A stretch of DNA of 64,000 nucleotides. It comes from Theobroma cacao (taxonomy: Eukaryota; Streptophyta; Magnoliopsida; Malvales; Malvaceae). The DNA lies in contig NC_030852.1 of NCBI RefSeq assembly GCF_000208745.1, forward strand, positions 21,347,844 to 21,411,843, in the 5' to 3' direction. The stretch's first letter is position 1, and the number at the start of each line of letters is the position of its first letter. The notes below the pieces were generated by a model. It was not told the origin of the DNA, searched no databases, and worked only from the letters and a program-made list of their open reading frames with translations. Both the position numbers and the translations under genes were made by a program. Shown piece by piece: positions 1 through 12,009 of the stretch.

Positions 1-2
1 AA

Positions 3-335
3 GAGAAAAACACAGTTGAATTGCTTCAACAAATGGATGTATTCGAAGAAACGATGAAAGAATTTTACGCTGAGGGCATTCAAGGAATCCGAAATGACAA
101 CTTAGGGCTCCTGGACATTCTAGTTTGTGCAACATTTGGCCCCTACAAAGCTCTAGAGGAAGCCGCTGGTGTAAAAATTCTAGATCCGGAAAGGCATCCG
201 TTTTTATACTCATGGGTGACAAATTCGAACGAGGTGCCTGTGATGAAAGAAGCAACCCCTCCTCATGAGAAGCTTTTGGCACTTCTTCAATTTGTTAGAC
301 AAATTGCCCTCAACTCTTCCACTTCACAATCTTGA
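3..335 (+). CDS. Tau-class glutathione S-transferase, C-terminal part
   Basis: The reading frame is open from the window edge to TGA at 333-335 and gives about 110 residues of the all-helical C-terminal GST domain. The stretch GVKILDPERHPFLYSW, followed by a PVMKE...PPHEKLLALLQF segment, is the typical tail of plant tau-class GSTs. These are cytosolic enzymes that conjugate glutathione to electrophiles and xenobiotics. Tau GSTs are usually about 220-230 residues with one intron. The N-terminal thioredoxin-like domain with the catalytic Ser therefore lies outside the window, and nothing can be said about catalysis. The frame has no damage. It points tail to tail at the ribosomal protein gene downstream. 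Similarity looks closest to the GSTU9/U10 type, but that is from memory and only tentative. Confidence 0.9.
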   Translation, partial: EKNTVELLQQMDVFEETMKEFYAEGIQGIRNDNLGLLDILVCATFGPYKALEEAAGVKILDPERHPFLYSWVTNSNEVPVMKEATPPHEKLLALLQFVRQIALNSSTSQS

Positions 336-890
336 TAACCCATCAAAGTTGCAAATATCTGGTGAATTAAAATAAATTTGAGGAATCATTCCTTTCTCTT
401 GTTTAGACCTTTGTTTACACTAGGAATAAAGCCTGTTGGCAACATGTTTTTTCCTACAACAACTTCTGTATTGCCCGTGTTCTATGTATTCTTAATTAGG
501 AGTCAATCCTATTTCTTAATTCTTACGAGTTACTAATACCTTAATTGGTTATCTTTACTTCATTCCAACCAAAATATAAAACAAAAGAAAAACCCAACTC
601 TAGAAAAAGAGGAAAAAGAAAGCCACCCCTCCAGTAATTTCAGTCAATTGCAGCAATCAGACTAGTTACTAATTAATATGGCATGCAAATAACTTATCTT
701 GATGGGCATGAGTGTATGGCACCAGAGTTGGAGCGATCCAGAGAGTAGAGGGTAAAGATTCCAACAAAAAATTAAATGCTCATTCACGTTTAAACAAACA
801 ACTCGCAATAATAATGCGCACAATCATCATCTCTTCAAGTCAAAATTTAATTGAAACAAAGTAAAATTGAAAAAGCTTCTGTCTCATCTT
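336..890. other. Convergent 3' intergenic region
   Basis: This is the region between the stop of the GST gene (+) and the stop of RPL34 (-), so it should hold both 3' UTRs. An AATAAA at 425-430, 90 bp past the GST stop, is a plausible poly(A) signal for that gene. No clear AATAAA was seen for RPL34 on the minus strand. No further gene is visible. Confidence 0.6.
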
Positions 891-2358
<1,468 letters not shown>

Positions 2359-2378
2359 TTTTTCCCACTTTTATGATT

Positions 2379-2400
2379 CTCTCCCTCTCTCTCTCTCTCT
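2379..2400. repeat. CT/GA tract just upstream of RPL34
   Basis: A nearly pure CT run on the plus strand lies 21 bp upstream of the RPL34 start codon. It therefore reads as a GA run in the 5' leader or core promoter of that gene. Pyrimidine or GA tracts are common in plant leaders. A role in expression of this gene is inference only. Confidence 0.6.
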
Positions 2401-2401
2401 G

Positions 2402-4514
2402 TGGATGGAGGCGGAGACTGGAAGGGCTCTTGTTTGCAGCGAAGATGGCAAGTTAAAAACTGGAATGACTAGGATGCCCTAAATCGGACGGCTGTTGTAC
2501 CTTCTATTTTAACGGTTGAAATTTGGTCTCCTTTGCTACTTTATTTTATTTAGGTTTTATGGTCGAAAAAATTTGAATTCTTTTTAAAAAATTTAAATAA
2601 ATTTTTATTCTTTTATTATATTCAATCACATTTTTGTATTTTTATTTTAGATCAAATAAATTTTTTATAATTATTAATTAATTAATTATTATTAATCAAA
2701 ATATTATTTGTCATTATATATTCACGTTGCACTGATGTAACGTTAATATGGAAGGTAAAAAATATCACATGTTATATTATTATCAATTATGATATGTCAA
2801 CGTATTATATCATCATCAATTATGACATATTAACATATTACATGGCATAAACATCATTAATTGTGACTTGTTGACATGTCAAATGGCATAGAATAATAAA
2901 TAATATTTTACCTAAATCAAACCACACAATATAGCTTATTTGACTTCGAATAAAAGTATAAAGACTTATTTGATTCAAAATAAAATAAGTGAGTCATAAT
3001 TAAACATAATAAAAAAAGAACTTATTTGAATTTTTTCTCAATAATTTAGAGATTTTTTAAATATTATACCTTTTATTTAATAGTAGTATTGAAATTAAAA
3101 TAGACCATTAAAAATTTGATTTTATTTGGAACAATACAAAAATAGAGTTATTCTAAAAGTCTCGATGGGCACTCTTTTATGATTAGTTAAGTTATTATTT
3201 ATAAATAATATAGTTATATAAAATATAGTAATTGACAATGAATGTGATGAATACGAAAAATATTACCTAATATCATAATCTTACTTTAGCAAAGGTTTAT
3301 AAAATATAATGGCATAAGAGTAAATATGTAAAATAAATAATTTTTTATCATTTAACACTTACATTTATCAAATAATATAGTAATTATATTTAACACTTAA
3401 TTTCTCAACAACATATCAAACAGTTTTTACAATACAAATTCAATACTTAATTTTTCAGTTTAGCAAATAACAGCTAATTATGCATTAGAAATATGTCCTC
3501 AAACTTTGCTTAAATATGCATTTCACCTATCTAACTTTCTCCTATATCATCTGATTAATCAACCTATCATATGAAATTAAGGATGCGCAAATGGCTTCAA
3601 ACTTCAAGCAATTTTTAAGGTTACCTACACGATAATCATGAACTAGTTTGTTCGGACTTATTCTCATTTTTCTAAGCATAGTGCATGATTTACACACACG
3701 AAAACAATTATAATTTATGTACCTGTTTTTTTTTTCCTTCTTTGAAGTTGACTTTTTTGTTGAAAAAAAAAAAGAAATAGAGAGAAACGAGGAAAAAGAG
3801 GGGCGAGAAAAGAGAGATAGAGATAAAAGGGAAAGGATCAAGCAAGGAGCAACAAGGGAGGAACAAGGTCATAAAAGCTAAATAGGGACAGAATCAAACT
3901 TTAGATATTTATCATAGACTGATCTTAATTAAAGGATAAAGGTTACAATACATTAAAGCCTCGGAGTCAAAATTATAAGGTTCTAACACAATTTAATCAT
4001 CTTACACCAAGCTAGATTGCAGCAAACCACAAGCTATCCAAGTGTATATATAGTCTTTGATGATGATCCACAAGAATGCCAATTAGGAATAACTTTAATG
4101 GAGAATGGGGTTACTCAAGCTTGCAAAGTCTAGTGCTAGCTAGAAGAAGGCAATCAATACTTTCTTTTCATAGAAAGAAATCAAAACACAGCCAAAAACT
4201 TCAAAGTTCATCAACTGACGATGAAGGCACCAAGTTTTCAAGCTAAATGTGATCCACACGGTTTCATCTCCTCAACCAAACCACAGGGTTTCAAACAACC
4301 ATTGTTTAAACCTCAATCAACGAATAATAGTACATGAGTCACACTCAAAAAAAAAAAACAAGAGAAAAAAACAATGCCCTAGTTGGTTGAAAGTGATGAT
4401 CGACGGCTCACAAGGTTACAAGATAGCTAGGTCTATTTTAATGGATAAAAAGTCTTTGCAATTTCACTCAAAAAGCTTTTAGGGTTTTGTGGATGATTTC
4501 TAGTAGTTTAGTAT
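2402..4514. other. AT-rich intergenic region, RPL34 upstream side
   Basis: No coding region is recognised. It holds a short tandem repeat (2763-2890), a polypurine stretch (about 3760-3840) and sequence that looks like decayed repeat DNA. The open frames here are short and without recognisable domains. Confidence 0.5.
2763..2890. repeat. Imperfect 33-41 bp tandem repeat
   Basis: Three and a half degenerate units each contain a block like ATCAATTATGACATRT and end in TCAAC, TTAAC or TTGAC. The last partial unit repeats the ATGGCATA block of the unit before. No function is apparent. Confidence 0.55.
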
Positions 4515-5773
4515 TGTTGGTCATACCCCACAAAATATAGCATAAGCCTTATAATTTTAGGTAATTAATTAATCCCAAACCTCAGTGGATTTTGCTTAAC
4601 CTTCATGTTAATTGCAAAATTACCAAGACTAATTGAACTATTTAATTAAATCCCTAAAGTTCTCAACTTTTTTCAATTAAGTCAAACTTAATTAACCTGT
4701 TTTCCACATTCTCAATTGACATTCTTTAACGTTTGTGACCCATCAAGTTCTTAACATGTTGACAATAAATAGAAATTATAATACAAGTCAAACTAGAAAT
4801 AGATGAATTAAACTCCTTTGCATTCATCATCAATTCTCAATTGATCAGTTCATATTTATAAATCAAGATTAGCATATAGCAATGTATCATAACCACCCAA
4901 ATCTTAAGATTAGTTATAATAATTTGACTCAATCTTTCAATACGCAATCTCATAGTGTAATTAATGTCCCTTCATCATCTAATATCTCAACAAGACTTAG
5001 AAAATGGTGCAGTTTCTACTCTAATTCTATCTTTAGCATTTTAGTACTTGATCCCAATAATTGAACTCATCTTGAGACTATGGACAAACCATTTGTCAAC
5101 ATCTCAAATTGTCTAAGCCTAGGGCTTCCATGAGTTATTACTTAGCAAGCTATAATAGGATATTCCCTTTAATTTCACTTAAAGTGATAAATCCTATATT
5201 GATCATTGTCTTACCTTCATATATCTTATGCTATACCTAATATCTATCCCCTTTTTAGCATCCTTGGCTAAGACCATTTTAGATAGTATCAAAGTATAGC
5301 ACTCCTTAAATAAGGTAATCACATGATCTCAAATCTAAGGATCTTTTACATAACTATGACAAAAAAACTTACTCCATAGACACTTGAGTGATATATTAAA
5401 TGGAATTCTCATGGTGGGTCATGTTTAGTGCAATTGTTCTTATAACAAGCATTCACATGTTAATTCAAGTATCCTCATGCTTTAATCTAAGGAACATAGC
5501 CATGTTTCAATCTTTATGTCTTATCAATATCTATGTTTCTTGATAAAACTTTCGATAGGAACTAATTTAAGGATAATGAATTGATGCGATAAGGTTATTG
5601 TAATTATAATTCTTTATAATACCTTTTGCAAAGCATGTAATATTCCATGCAAATCAGCATGCATAAGGATTTAATAAGTAAAAAGTACCTTTTATAAATA
5701 ATAAATGCTTAATGACAATAAGTATCTTCGTATAACAAATCCAATTCACTTGCTAGGTATAATAACACTATCA
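4515..5773 (-). mobile_element. 3' LTR of a degraded Ty1/Copia element
   Basis: On the minus strand the sequence starts TGATAGTGTTATTATACC at 5773 and ends TATGACCAACA at 4515, so it has TG...CA ends and is 1259 bp long. A purine-rich tract precedes it on the minus strand (5774-5790, GCAAATGGGAGAT), which fits a polypurine tract. Immediately upstream lies a Copia RNase H remnant, so this should be the 3' LTR. The 5' part of the element is missing. Exact ends are inferred. Confidence 0.65.
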
Positions 5774-5842
5774 ATCTCCCATTTGCAATAAAGTCAATCA
5801 CTTATGTATCTAATACTAGAGTCTTCCATGATGATCATTTTT

Positions 5843-6146
5843 CTATTGGGACAGAGGCTTCGTGAATGGATCTGTTAGATTTTTATTTATGGGAACACCT
5901 TCAATCTTTATATCACCTCTTTGTATGATCTCCTTGATTAAGTAATAATAGCTTAATACATGTTTGGATATATGATGAGACCTGGGCTCTTTTTCTTATG
6001 TAATGGCTCCATTTTTATTACAATACAATAGTATTAGGTTAACAATGCTAGGAACCACACCAAGTTTTTTCATGAAATTCTCGATCAAAATAACTTATCT
6101 ACCACTTCAAACATAGAGATGTATTCGACCTCAATTGTAGAGTTTA
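5843..6146 (-). pseudogene. Ty1/Copia RNase H remnant
   Basis: Minus-strand translation in shifting frames recovers the end of a Copia polyprotein: STIEVEYIS (family STxEAEYxA), then KEPRSHHISKHVLSYYYLIK and EIIQRGDIKI, and finally LTDPFTKPLSQ before a TAG at 5845-5843. These are the hallmarks of the RNase H C-terminus of Tork/TNT-like elements. Frameshifts and a truncation at about 6150 make it non-functional. It sits directly upstream of its LTR. Confidence 0.75.
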
Positions 6147-6150
6147 TGGT

Positions 6151-6742
6151 TGATAACTTTATGATATAGAGTTATTTGGGTTTAATTTCGAATGAATGTA
6201 TAGATACATTGGGGTAATGTATTGATACATATGGGGCAAAATAGCCTTAGGTGCTTTCTGCTTCAAATGCATCGATACATTTTGACAATATATCGATACA
6301 TGTTCATCTTTGGCCAAATCTATCGATACTTTCTCAAATGTATCGATAGAATATTCTTCCTAGGGCATTTGTTGTTCATTTTGCCATGAATGTATCGATA
6401 CATTGAGGTATGTATCGATACTTACACCCTTGTAGGTCGTTCTAGGCTTCCCAAAAACTCCAAAAATCCAAGTTTAACACTCTAATATTATTCTTGGTTG
6501 ATATCACATCTCAAATCATTCATTTAAATTAATCCCATACACATAATCTCACAAACATAACATCAAACTTAGATTGAAACCTTAAATTATGGGACCATAT
6601 CATATTTCCTCAAAGTTTTTGCCTAAGTGTCAATATATATACTTTCAAGCACTTAGCATACATATCATATCATCAAAGTCCTCAAAACTCCACATATTTC
6701 ATAAATCGTTCTTAGCACACATAAAAAATTGGGGGTGTTACA
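6151..6742 (-). mobile_element. Truncated LTR (TGTAACACCC type) carrying the paired-palindrome array
   Basis: On the minus strand it starts TGTAACACCCCCAATTTTTT at 6742, a typical 5' end of plant chromovirus LTRs, and runs to about 6185. The array of 12-bp palindromes (6197-6422) begins 320 bp inside. The last 33 bp (6151-6183, TGATAACTTTATGATATAG...) resemble the first bases of the Athila LTR at 35601, so the junction may be composite. It has truncated the Copia RNase H remnant next to it. Confidence 0.6.
6197..6422. repeat. Paired 12-bp palindrome array, consensus TGTATCGATACA
   Basis: There are eight copies, starting at 6197, 6218, 6268, 6289, 6319, 6339, 6391 and 6411. Start-to-start distances are 21, 50, 21, 30, 20, 52 and 20, so the copies form four pairs 20-21 bp apart. 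One copy (6391-6402) is a perfect palindrome and the rest differ by one to a few bases. The core TATCGATA is the most constant part. Confidence 0.9.
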
Positions 6743-7755
6743 ATGCCATCGACCCAATGACCATCGTACATAATCGTAAGCTTCACATTGACATGCCACT
6801 GAAATTTAACAAAAAATAAGTGCCACAATCAATTAATTTATATATAAAAAAAATTTGTAATCATAAGCTTCAATGAACTAGTCACGCAATACCTAACAAA
6901 CCTTTCACGTAATGCTTAAAATCAATCTTACAATCCCTTCGTCTTAGTCATGCAATCCATACAACCTAGTCACGGAATGTCTAAAAATCAATCACGCGAT
7001 GTATCGAAATACCTACATCTCCTTATGCCTAAAAATCAGTCACGTAATGCTTACAACCCACTCACAAAAAGCCCAAAATTCAGTCTTACAATACTTAAAA
7101 ATCAATCACATAATACCTAAAATCCAATCGCGCAATGCCTAAATCACAATGTTTAAATACCAATCTTGCAATGCCTACAAACTAGTGACTTAATGCTTAA
7201 AAATTAGTAACGTAATGCCTAATAACTAATTGATTTGCCTACTCGTAACTAAGTTTAAGTTGTCAAAATCATACAAATATCTAATTAACAAATATGTCTA
7301 ATCAATTTTAACCTTTCAACTCTAAGATTCAATTTTATGAATATAAACCTCAAAATACATATCTTGATGCCATTTCTTCTCTGTGGGATTGTGAGAGATA
7401 GTTTAATGACGAGATAAATAGTATTTGGTAAGAGACAAAAATGGAAATGGCGAGATAAATGCTAATTTTGCATAGAGAAAACTAGTGATTTGTCTAAAAT
7501 TATTTAAAAGCTATTGTTTTCAAATCATGTCAAAAATTAGATGAAAATAATTAAAATTATTATAAAAATCATTTTTGAATTAGACTTATAAAAAGGGTTA
7601 CTTCCCACCATTCCCTTTATAATAAATTGAATCAATCCAAATCGCTAAGTGTTTGATAGGAGACCCGGTCCGAATCGAGCTTGATCAGATAGGTGCTCGT
7701 GCTTCTTCGCTTCCATCAAAAACAGAAAAAAGAAACGGCTACTTCCAAAGGAGCC
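6743..7755. other. Intergenic region upstream of the PPR gene
   Basis: Apart from the minisatellite at 6883-7230 it is AT-rich sequence with no recognised gene. The last 150-200 bp should contain the PPR promoter and leader. No clear TATA box could be assigned. Confidence 0.5.
6883..7230. repeat. 22-bp minisatellite, about 16 degenerate units
   Basis: Units of mostly 22 bp follow a consensus near CACGTAATGCCTAAAAAT followed by CAGT or CAAT. Examples start at 6883, 6905, 6968, 7038, 7104 and 7126. One unit is longer, one is shortened, and divergence between units is high, so the array is old. Confidence 0.85.
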
Positions 7756-7776
7756 ATGGACAGTGAACATAACTGA
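7756..7776 (+). CDS. Short upstream ORF of the PPR gene (six codons plus stop)
   Basis: An ATG in a strong context (GCCATGGA) opens a six-codon ORF, MDSEHN, that stops with TGA at 7774-7776. It ends three bases before the PPR start codon and is in the same frame. If the leader includes it, it would be expected to lower translation of the PPR protein. Stop-codon readthrough would extend the protein by eight residues. Whether it lies in the mRNA is unknown. Confidence 0.45.
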   Translation: MDSEHN

Positions 7777-7779
7777 GAA

Positions 7780-9711
7780 ATGAACAACACATCCCACCAT
7801 TGCCTCTCTTTATTAACCAGCTGCAAAAACCTCAAAACCCTCAATCAAATCCACGCTTCTCTCGTCAAAACCGGCCTCAACTCGGACCCTTTTATCGCCG
7901 GTAAACTAATCCTCCACTGCGCTGTAACTAACTCCGATGTTCTCGACTACGCTCGCCGTTTCTTCCTTCACTTCCCAAATCCGGATGTCTTCATGCATAA
8001 CACTCTTATTCGAGGGTTCTCAGAATCGAGTACCCCTCAAAACTCAATATTTACATTCATAGATATGCGTAGGAAATCAATGGTTCCTCCCGATAGCTTC
8101 TCCTTCGCGTTTGTTCTCAAGGCGGCGTCGAATTATGGGTCGTTGAGAGCTGGGATTCAGCTGCATTGTCAAGCTTTGATTCATGGTCTCGATACCCATT
8201 TGTTTGTTGGGACGACTTTGATAAGTATGTATGGAGAATGCGGGTCTGTTTGTTTTGCGAAGAAAGCGTTTGAGCAAATGCTGGAACCAAATGTTGTTGC
8301 TTGGAATGCAATTGTGACGGCGTGTTTTAGGTGTGGTGATGTAAAGGGTGCACGGAAAATGTTTGATATGATGCCTTTTACGAATTCGACTTCCTCGAAT
8401 GTAATGCTTGCAGGGTTTGCGAAAGCTGGGGAGATGGAGCTTGCCAAAAAGATGTTTTGGGAGATGAAAGTGAAGGATGATGTTTCTTGGAGTACTATGA
8501 TTGTTGGATTTGCTCATAATGCGAGTTTTTGTGAGGCTTTTGGATATTTTAGGGAGTTGCGAAGGGTTGGGTTGAGACCCAATGAGGTTAGCTTAACTGG
8601 GGTGCTATCAGGTTGTGCACAAGCGGGGGCGTTTGAGTTTGGTAAAATCTTTCATGGATATATTGAGAAATCTGGATGTAATTGGATTACTGCCGTGAAT
8701 AATGCACTCGTGGATATGTATGCAAGGTGTGGGCATGTGGAGATGGCTCGATTAGTTTTTGAGAATATGCCATATAAGAAGAGTGTTGTTTCTTGGACTT
8801 CAATGATAGAAGGGCTTGCGATGCATGGTTATGCAGAAGAGGCAATACAGGTTTTTCATGAGATGGAAGGGTCTGGAATTAGGCCTGATTGGATTACCTT
8901 CATCACCATCCTATATGCTTGTAGTCATGCTGGGTTGATTGAGCAAGGATGTAGCTATTTTTCTAAGATGAAGAATGTGTATGATATAGAACCAAAGATT
9001 GAGCACTATGGTTGCATGGTTGATTTGTATGGTCGAGCTGGTTACCTGCAGAAGGCCTATGACTTTGTATGTCAAATGCCAGTATCACCTAATGCTATAA
9101 TTTGGCGGACTCTTCTCGGGGCTTGCAGCATCCATGGTAATGTTGAGTTGGCGGAGCAAGTAAAGGAAAGGCTTTCTGAGCTAGAACCCAATGATTCTGG
9201 TGATATTGTGCTGCTGTCAAATATTTATGCAGTTGCAGGGAAATGGAAGGATGTTGCCACAGTGAGAAGGTCAATGACAGCTCAGAAGATAAAGAAAACT
9301 CCTGGTTGGAGTATGATTGAAGTTGACAGGACCATGTATAGCTTTGTAGCCGGGGAAAAATCAAAAAAGACTACTGCAGAGGCTTACGAAATGCTAAAGG
9401 AGATAATGTTGACGCTTAGGGTTGAGGGAGGTTATGTTCCAGAAGTTGCAAGTGTTTTTCATGACGTAGAGGAGGAAGAGAAGGAAGATTCAGTATTTAA
9501 GCACAGTGAGAAGCTTGCTGTAGCTTTTGGGATCTCGAGGCTGTGTAAGGGAAGGGATATAAGAATAGTGAAGAATTTAAGAATATGCAGAGACTGCCAT
9601 ACAGTTATGAAGTTGATCTCTAAGGTTTATGGATTGAAAGTTGTGGTCAGAGATAGAAGTCGTTTTCACATGTTCAATGATGGTTCTTGTTCATGCAAAG
9701 ATTACTGGTGA
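7780..9711 (+). CDS. PLS-class pentatricopeptide repeat protein, E/DYW subgroup
   Basis: An intronless frame of 643 codons encodes an organelle RNA-binding protein expected to direct C-to-U RNA editing at specific sites. PPR helical repeats fill residues ~25-450 (for example [20 protein letters not shown] at 172-191 and [20 protein letters not shown] at 336-355). The E motifs follow, with a PGW box at 508-510. The C-terminal DYW deaminase domain spans ~545-643. Its zinc and catalytic residues are present: HSE at 575-577, CRDCH at 603-607, H630, and CSC at 637-639 before the terminal DYW. The N-terminus is probably an organelle transit sequence, and the target compartment cannot be told. Length and sequence recall Arabidopsis At1g74630, from memory. 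The start is the first in-frame ATG after an upstream TGA. Confidence 0.97.
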   Translation: MNNTSHHCLSLLTSCKNLKTLNQIHASLVKTGLNSDPFIAGKLILHCAVTNSDVLDYARRFFLHFPNPDVFMHNTLIRGFSESSTPQNSIFTFIDMRRKSMVPPDSFSFAFVLKAASNYGSLRAGIQLHCQALIHGLDTHLFVGTTLISMYGECGSVCFAKKAFEQMLEPNVVAWNAIVTACFRCGDVKGARKMFDMMPFTNSTSSNVMLAGFAKAGEMELAKKMFWEMKVKDDVSWSTMIVGFAHNASFCEAFGYFRELRRVGLRPNEVSLTGVLSGCAQAGAFEFGKIFHGYIEKSGCNWITAVNNALVDMYARCGHVEMARLVFENMPYKKSVVSWTSMIEGLAMHGYAEEAIQVFHEMEGSGIRPDWITFITILYACSHAGLIEQGCSYFSKMKNVYDIEPKIEHYGCMVDLYGRAGYLQKAYDFVCQMPVSPNAIIWRTLLGACSIHGNVELAEQVKERLSELEPNDSGDIVLLSNIYAVAGKWKDVATVRRSMTAQKIKKTPGWSMIEVDRTMYSFVAGEKSKKTTAEAYEMLKEIMLTLRVEGGYVPEVASVFHDVEEEEKEDSVFKHSEKLAVAFGISRLCKGRDIRIVKNLRICRDCHTVMKLISKVYGLKVVVRDRSRFHMFNDGSCSCKDYW

Positions 9712-10865
9712 TTGGTAAGTAGTAAGCATTAAGGCAATGAAAGTTTCTGCACTTCTCAGAAAAGAACTTAAATTTAAAGGAGAAAACTGAAGCTGCAGCC
9801 TGAGAAAGGAAAAATGAGCTATGAACCTGCTTATTGGGAAGAAGTACTGTGAAAAAAAATACAATGTTTGAGCTATACAATGGATCCGGTACAAGGAAGA
9901 TTTTGAAAACTAACAATATTTGATTGAATTGTGCCAAAATGGAAAAGAACTTTTGAGTGAATCATACTCTGTTGGTATGCTGTAGGTCATGACATACTGA
10001 ATGGACAGGGATGGAGCAAATAGTTAGTCTACAAGTCTGGTCAGGCTTCCCATGTGTAACATATGAACAATGTATCTCCACGTTGAGTCTTTCCTGGATT
10101 TGGGTGGAGATACTGACCTGAAGCTGATTGTGCAGAGGAACTTGCTGAGCACAGTCTATACTTATTCTAATAACCAGTCTGCGGCAATTTTGAACCCATT
10201 ATTTGAGATGTTGTCAGTGTGTATACAGAGAATTTTCAACTGGAGCTAATCAATTGTAGATGAATGAGAATATTTATTACTGCATCCATTTTGGATGCAA
10301 ATGGGAGTGTGAAAAGACCATTTTTTTTGTACAACAAGAAAACACACAAAAAAAAGGACTATTCCTAATGAATTTTGCATTAGATACTATGGAATCTCTT
10401 GTATAGACGTTGAGAACTATCCTTTTCCTCGTGTTTTTTTTTTCTTGCTTTCACAACTCTCTTCACTTCCTGCCCATAGGGTTCCTATCTCTATTTAAAT
10501 ATTTGGGGTAGTATTGTCCTTTTTTTGTTTTCTTCCTTTCTCCAAATTTGTTGCTAGTAGTAGCAACAACAATTCAAGCACCGGCAAAACGAGAAAAGTA
10601 GACAGAGATAGGAATTGAAGAGGACTGATCTCTTGAAAAGGGCTGTAGGCGTCCTAAGTTCCAAGTAGTCAAAAGAGACAAAAAGTGGAAACCAAAAATC
10701 TTAGTGGAGTGGTCCTGGTTTTAAGTCGCTAAGAATTCCAGCAGAATCTGCCTTCTCAAAGTACCATCCTTCTTTTTGCTTCTCTTCCTCCTCCTTCTCT
10801 CTCCAGATATTTCTAATCTCAAAAGGCTCTTTCATTCTCTCTCTGAATTTCTCCAATTCTTTTTC
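9712..10865. other. PPR 3' flank and hydrolase promoter/leader
   Basis: No ORF of note is present. The proximal part should be the PPR 3' UTR. The pyrimidine-rich stretch at 10740-10860 directly precedes the hydrolase ATG and fits a 5' leader. No TATA box could be assigned with confidence. Confidence 0.5.
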
Positions 10866-11973
10866 ATGGCCTCCTTTGCAATTTCTATATTCTCGTCATC
10901 TTCTTTTGCTCTTTCTTGCAAAAACTACAGACCATTTCTCTCTCCCACAGCCTTGTCTGCAAAACCCATTTCCATCAAAGCTTCTTCTGCTTCCCTGGAT
11001 TACTCTACACCCTCCTCTGTCATTGAACAAAAGCCCCTCAAACCTACTAAGGTAAAAAAGTTACCATTACTTTAGTTGAAAACATTGCGGAAATTTGAAA
11101 ACCTGGAAAGACTTTTCATAATTAAACTGTAATTTATAGATCTGGGTTAGATTGGATTCTTCAATATTAGTTTAATTTTAGTTTGTTTATATCACTAGTA
11201 GTCTCATATCATATCTTTTTAATCATTCAGACAAATTGTTGGGAATGGAAGTTCAAGGATAATGTAATTAATATATACTATGAGGAGCATGAGAATGAGA
11301 GCACTGATCATGCAAAGAACATCCTTATGATTCCAACAATATCTGATGTAAGCACTGTACAAGAGTGGAGAGCAGTGGCTAAAGACATTTTGGGACGAGT
11401 TGGTAAAGTCAATTGGCGAGCTACTGTTGTTGATTGGCCTGGTTTGGGATACTCTAGCAGGCCAAAGATGGATTATGATGCTGATGTAATGGAAAAATTC
11501 CTAGTTGATTTCATTAAAGAGATAAGCTCCCCAGGTGGCTACTAAACTTTCTTCTTTCACAGTGTTTATCATTGTTGGTTGTAGTTAATTTGTTGCTTTT
11601 TTAATATGCATAGTTCTGATTGCTATGATTGATGATGATTATTTTGCTTGAATGGCATGATTTGACCCTTGTTGTGCTTATAATTGTTTGTGTTGATAGT
11701 GAATTCCATGGAGAGAGGCTTGGGCTACTGCAGGCTTAAAAATGTCTCTTCATTCTTTTTAATCCTTTTGGGATTTAGGAGTGCTTCTTCTTCTATATCT
11801 GTGTTCACTTCTATTTGTATTTATTTGCAGCATGATTAATTGGTTGGGAGAAAAGAAAACTTTTCATTCCTTTGCATTGTCTGTCAAAATTCCTTTTGAG
11901 ACTATTTAACATAAGGGGGCTGTGCTGGTTGAGAGCATGTAGATTTATCACCTGGTGTGAAAACTGAGTAGAA

Positions 11974-12009
<36 letters not shown>

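Noticed and set aside
6883..7230. Possible CRISPR-like array
   Set aside because: The units are contiguous degenerate 22-mers without unique spacers, and the genome is a plant.
8077..8517. 146-codon open frame antisense to the PPR gene
   Set aside because: It is a shadow of the strong PPR reading frame. No independent evidence.
10776..10865. N-terminal extension of the hydrolase from a TTG
   Set aside because: No ATG in frame. The first ATG at 10866 starts a transit-like peptide, and the upstream sequence is a pyrimidine-rich leader.
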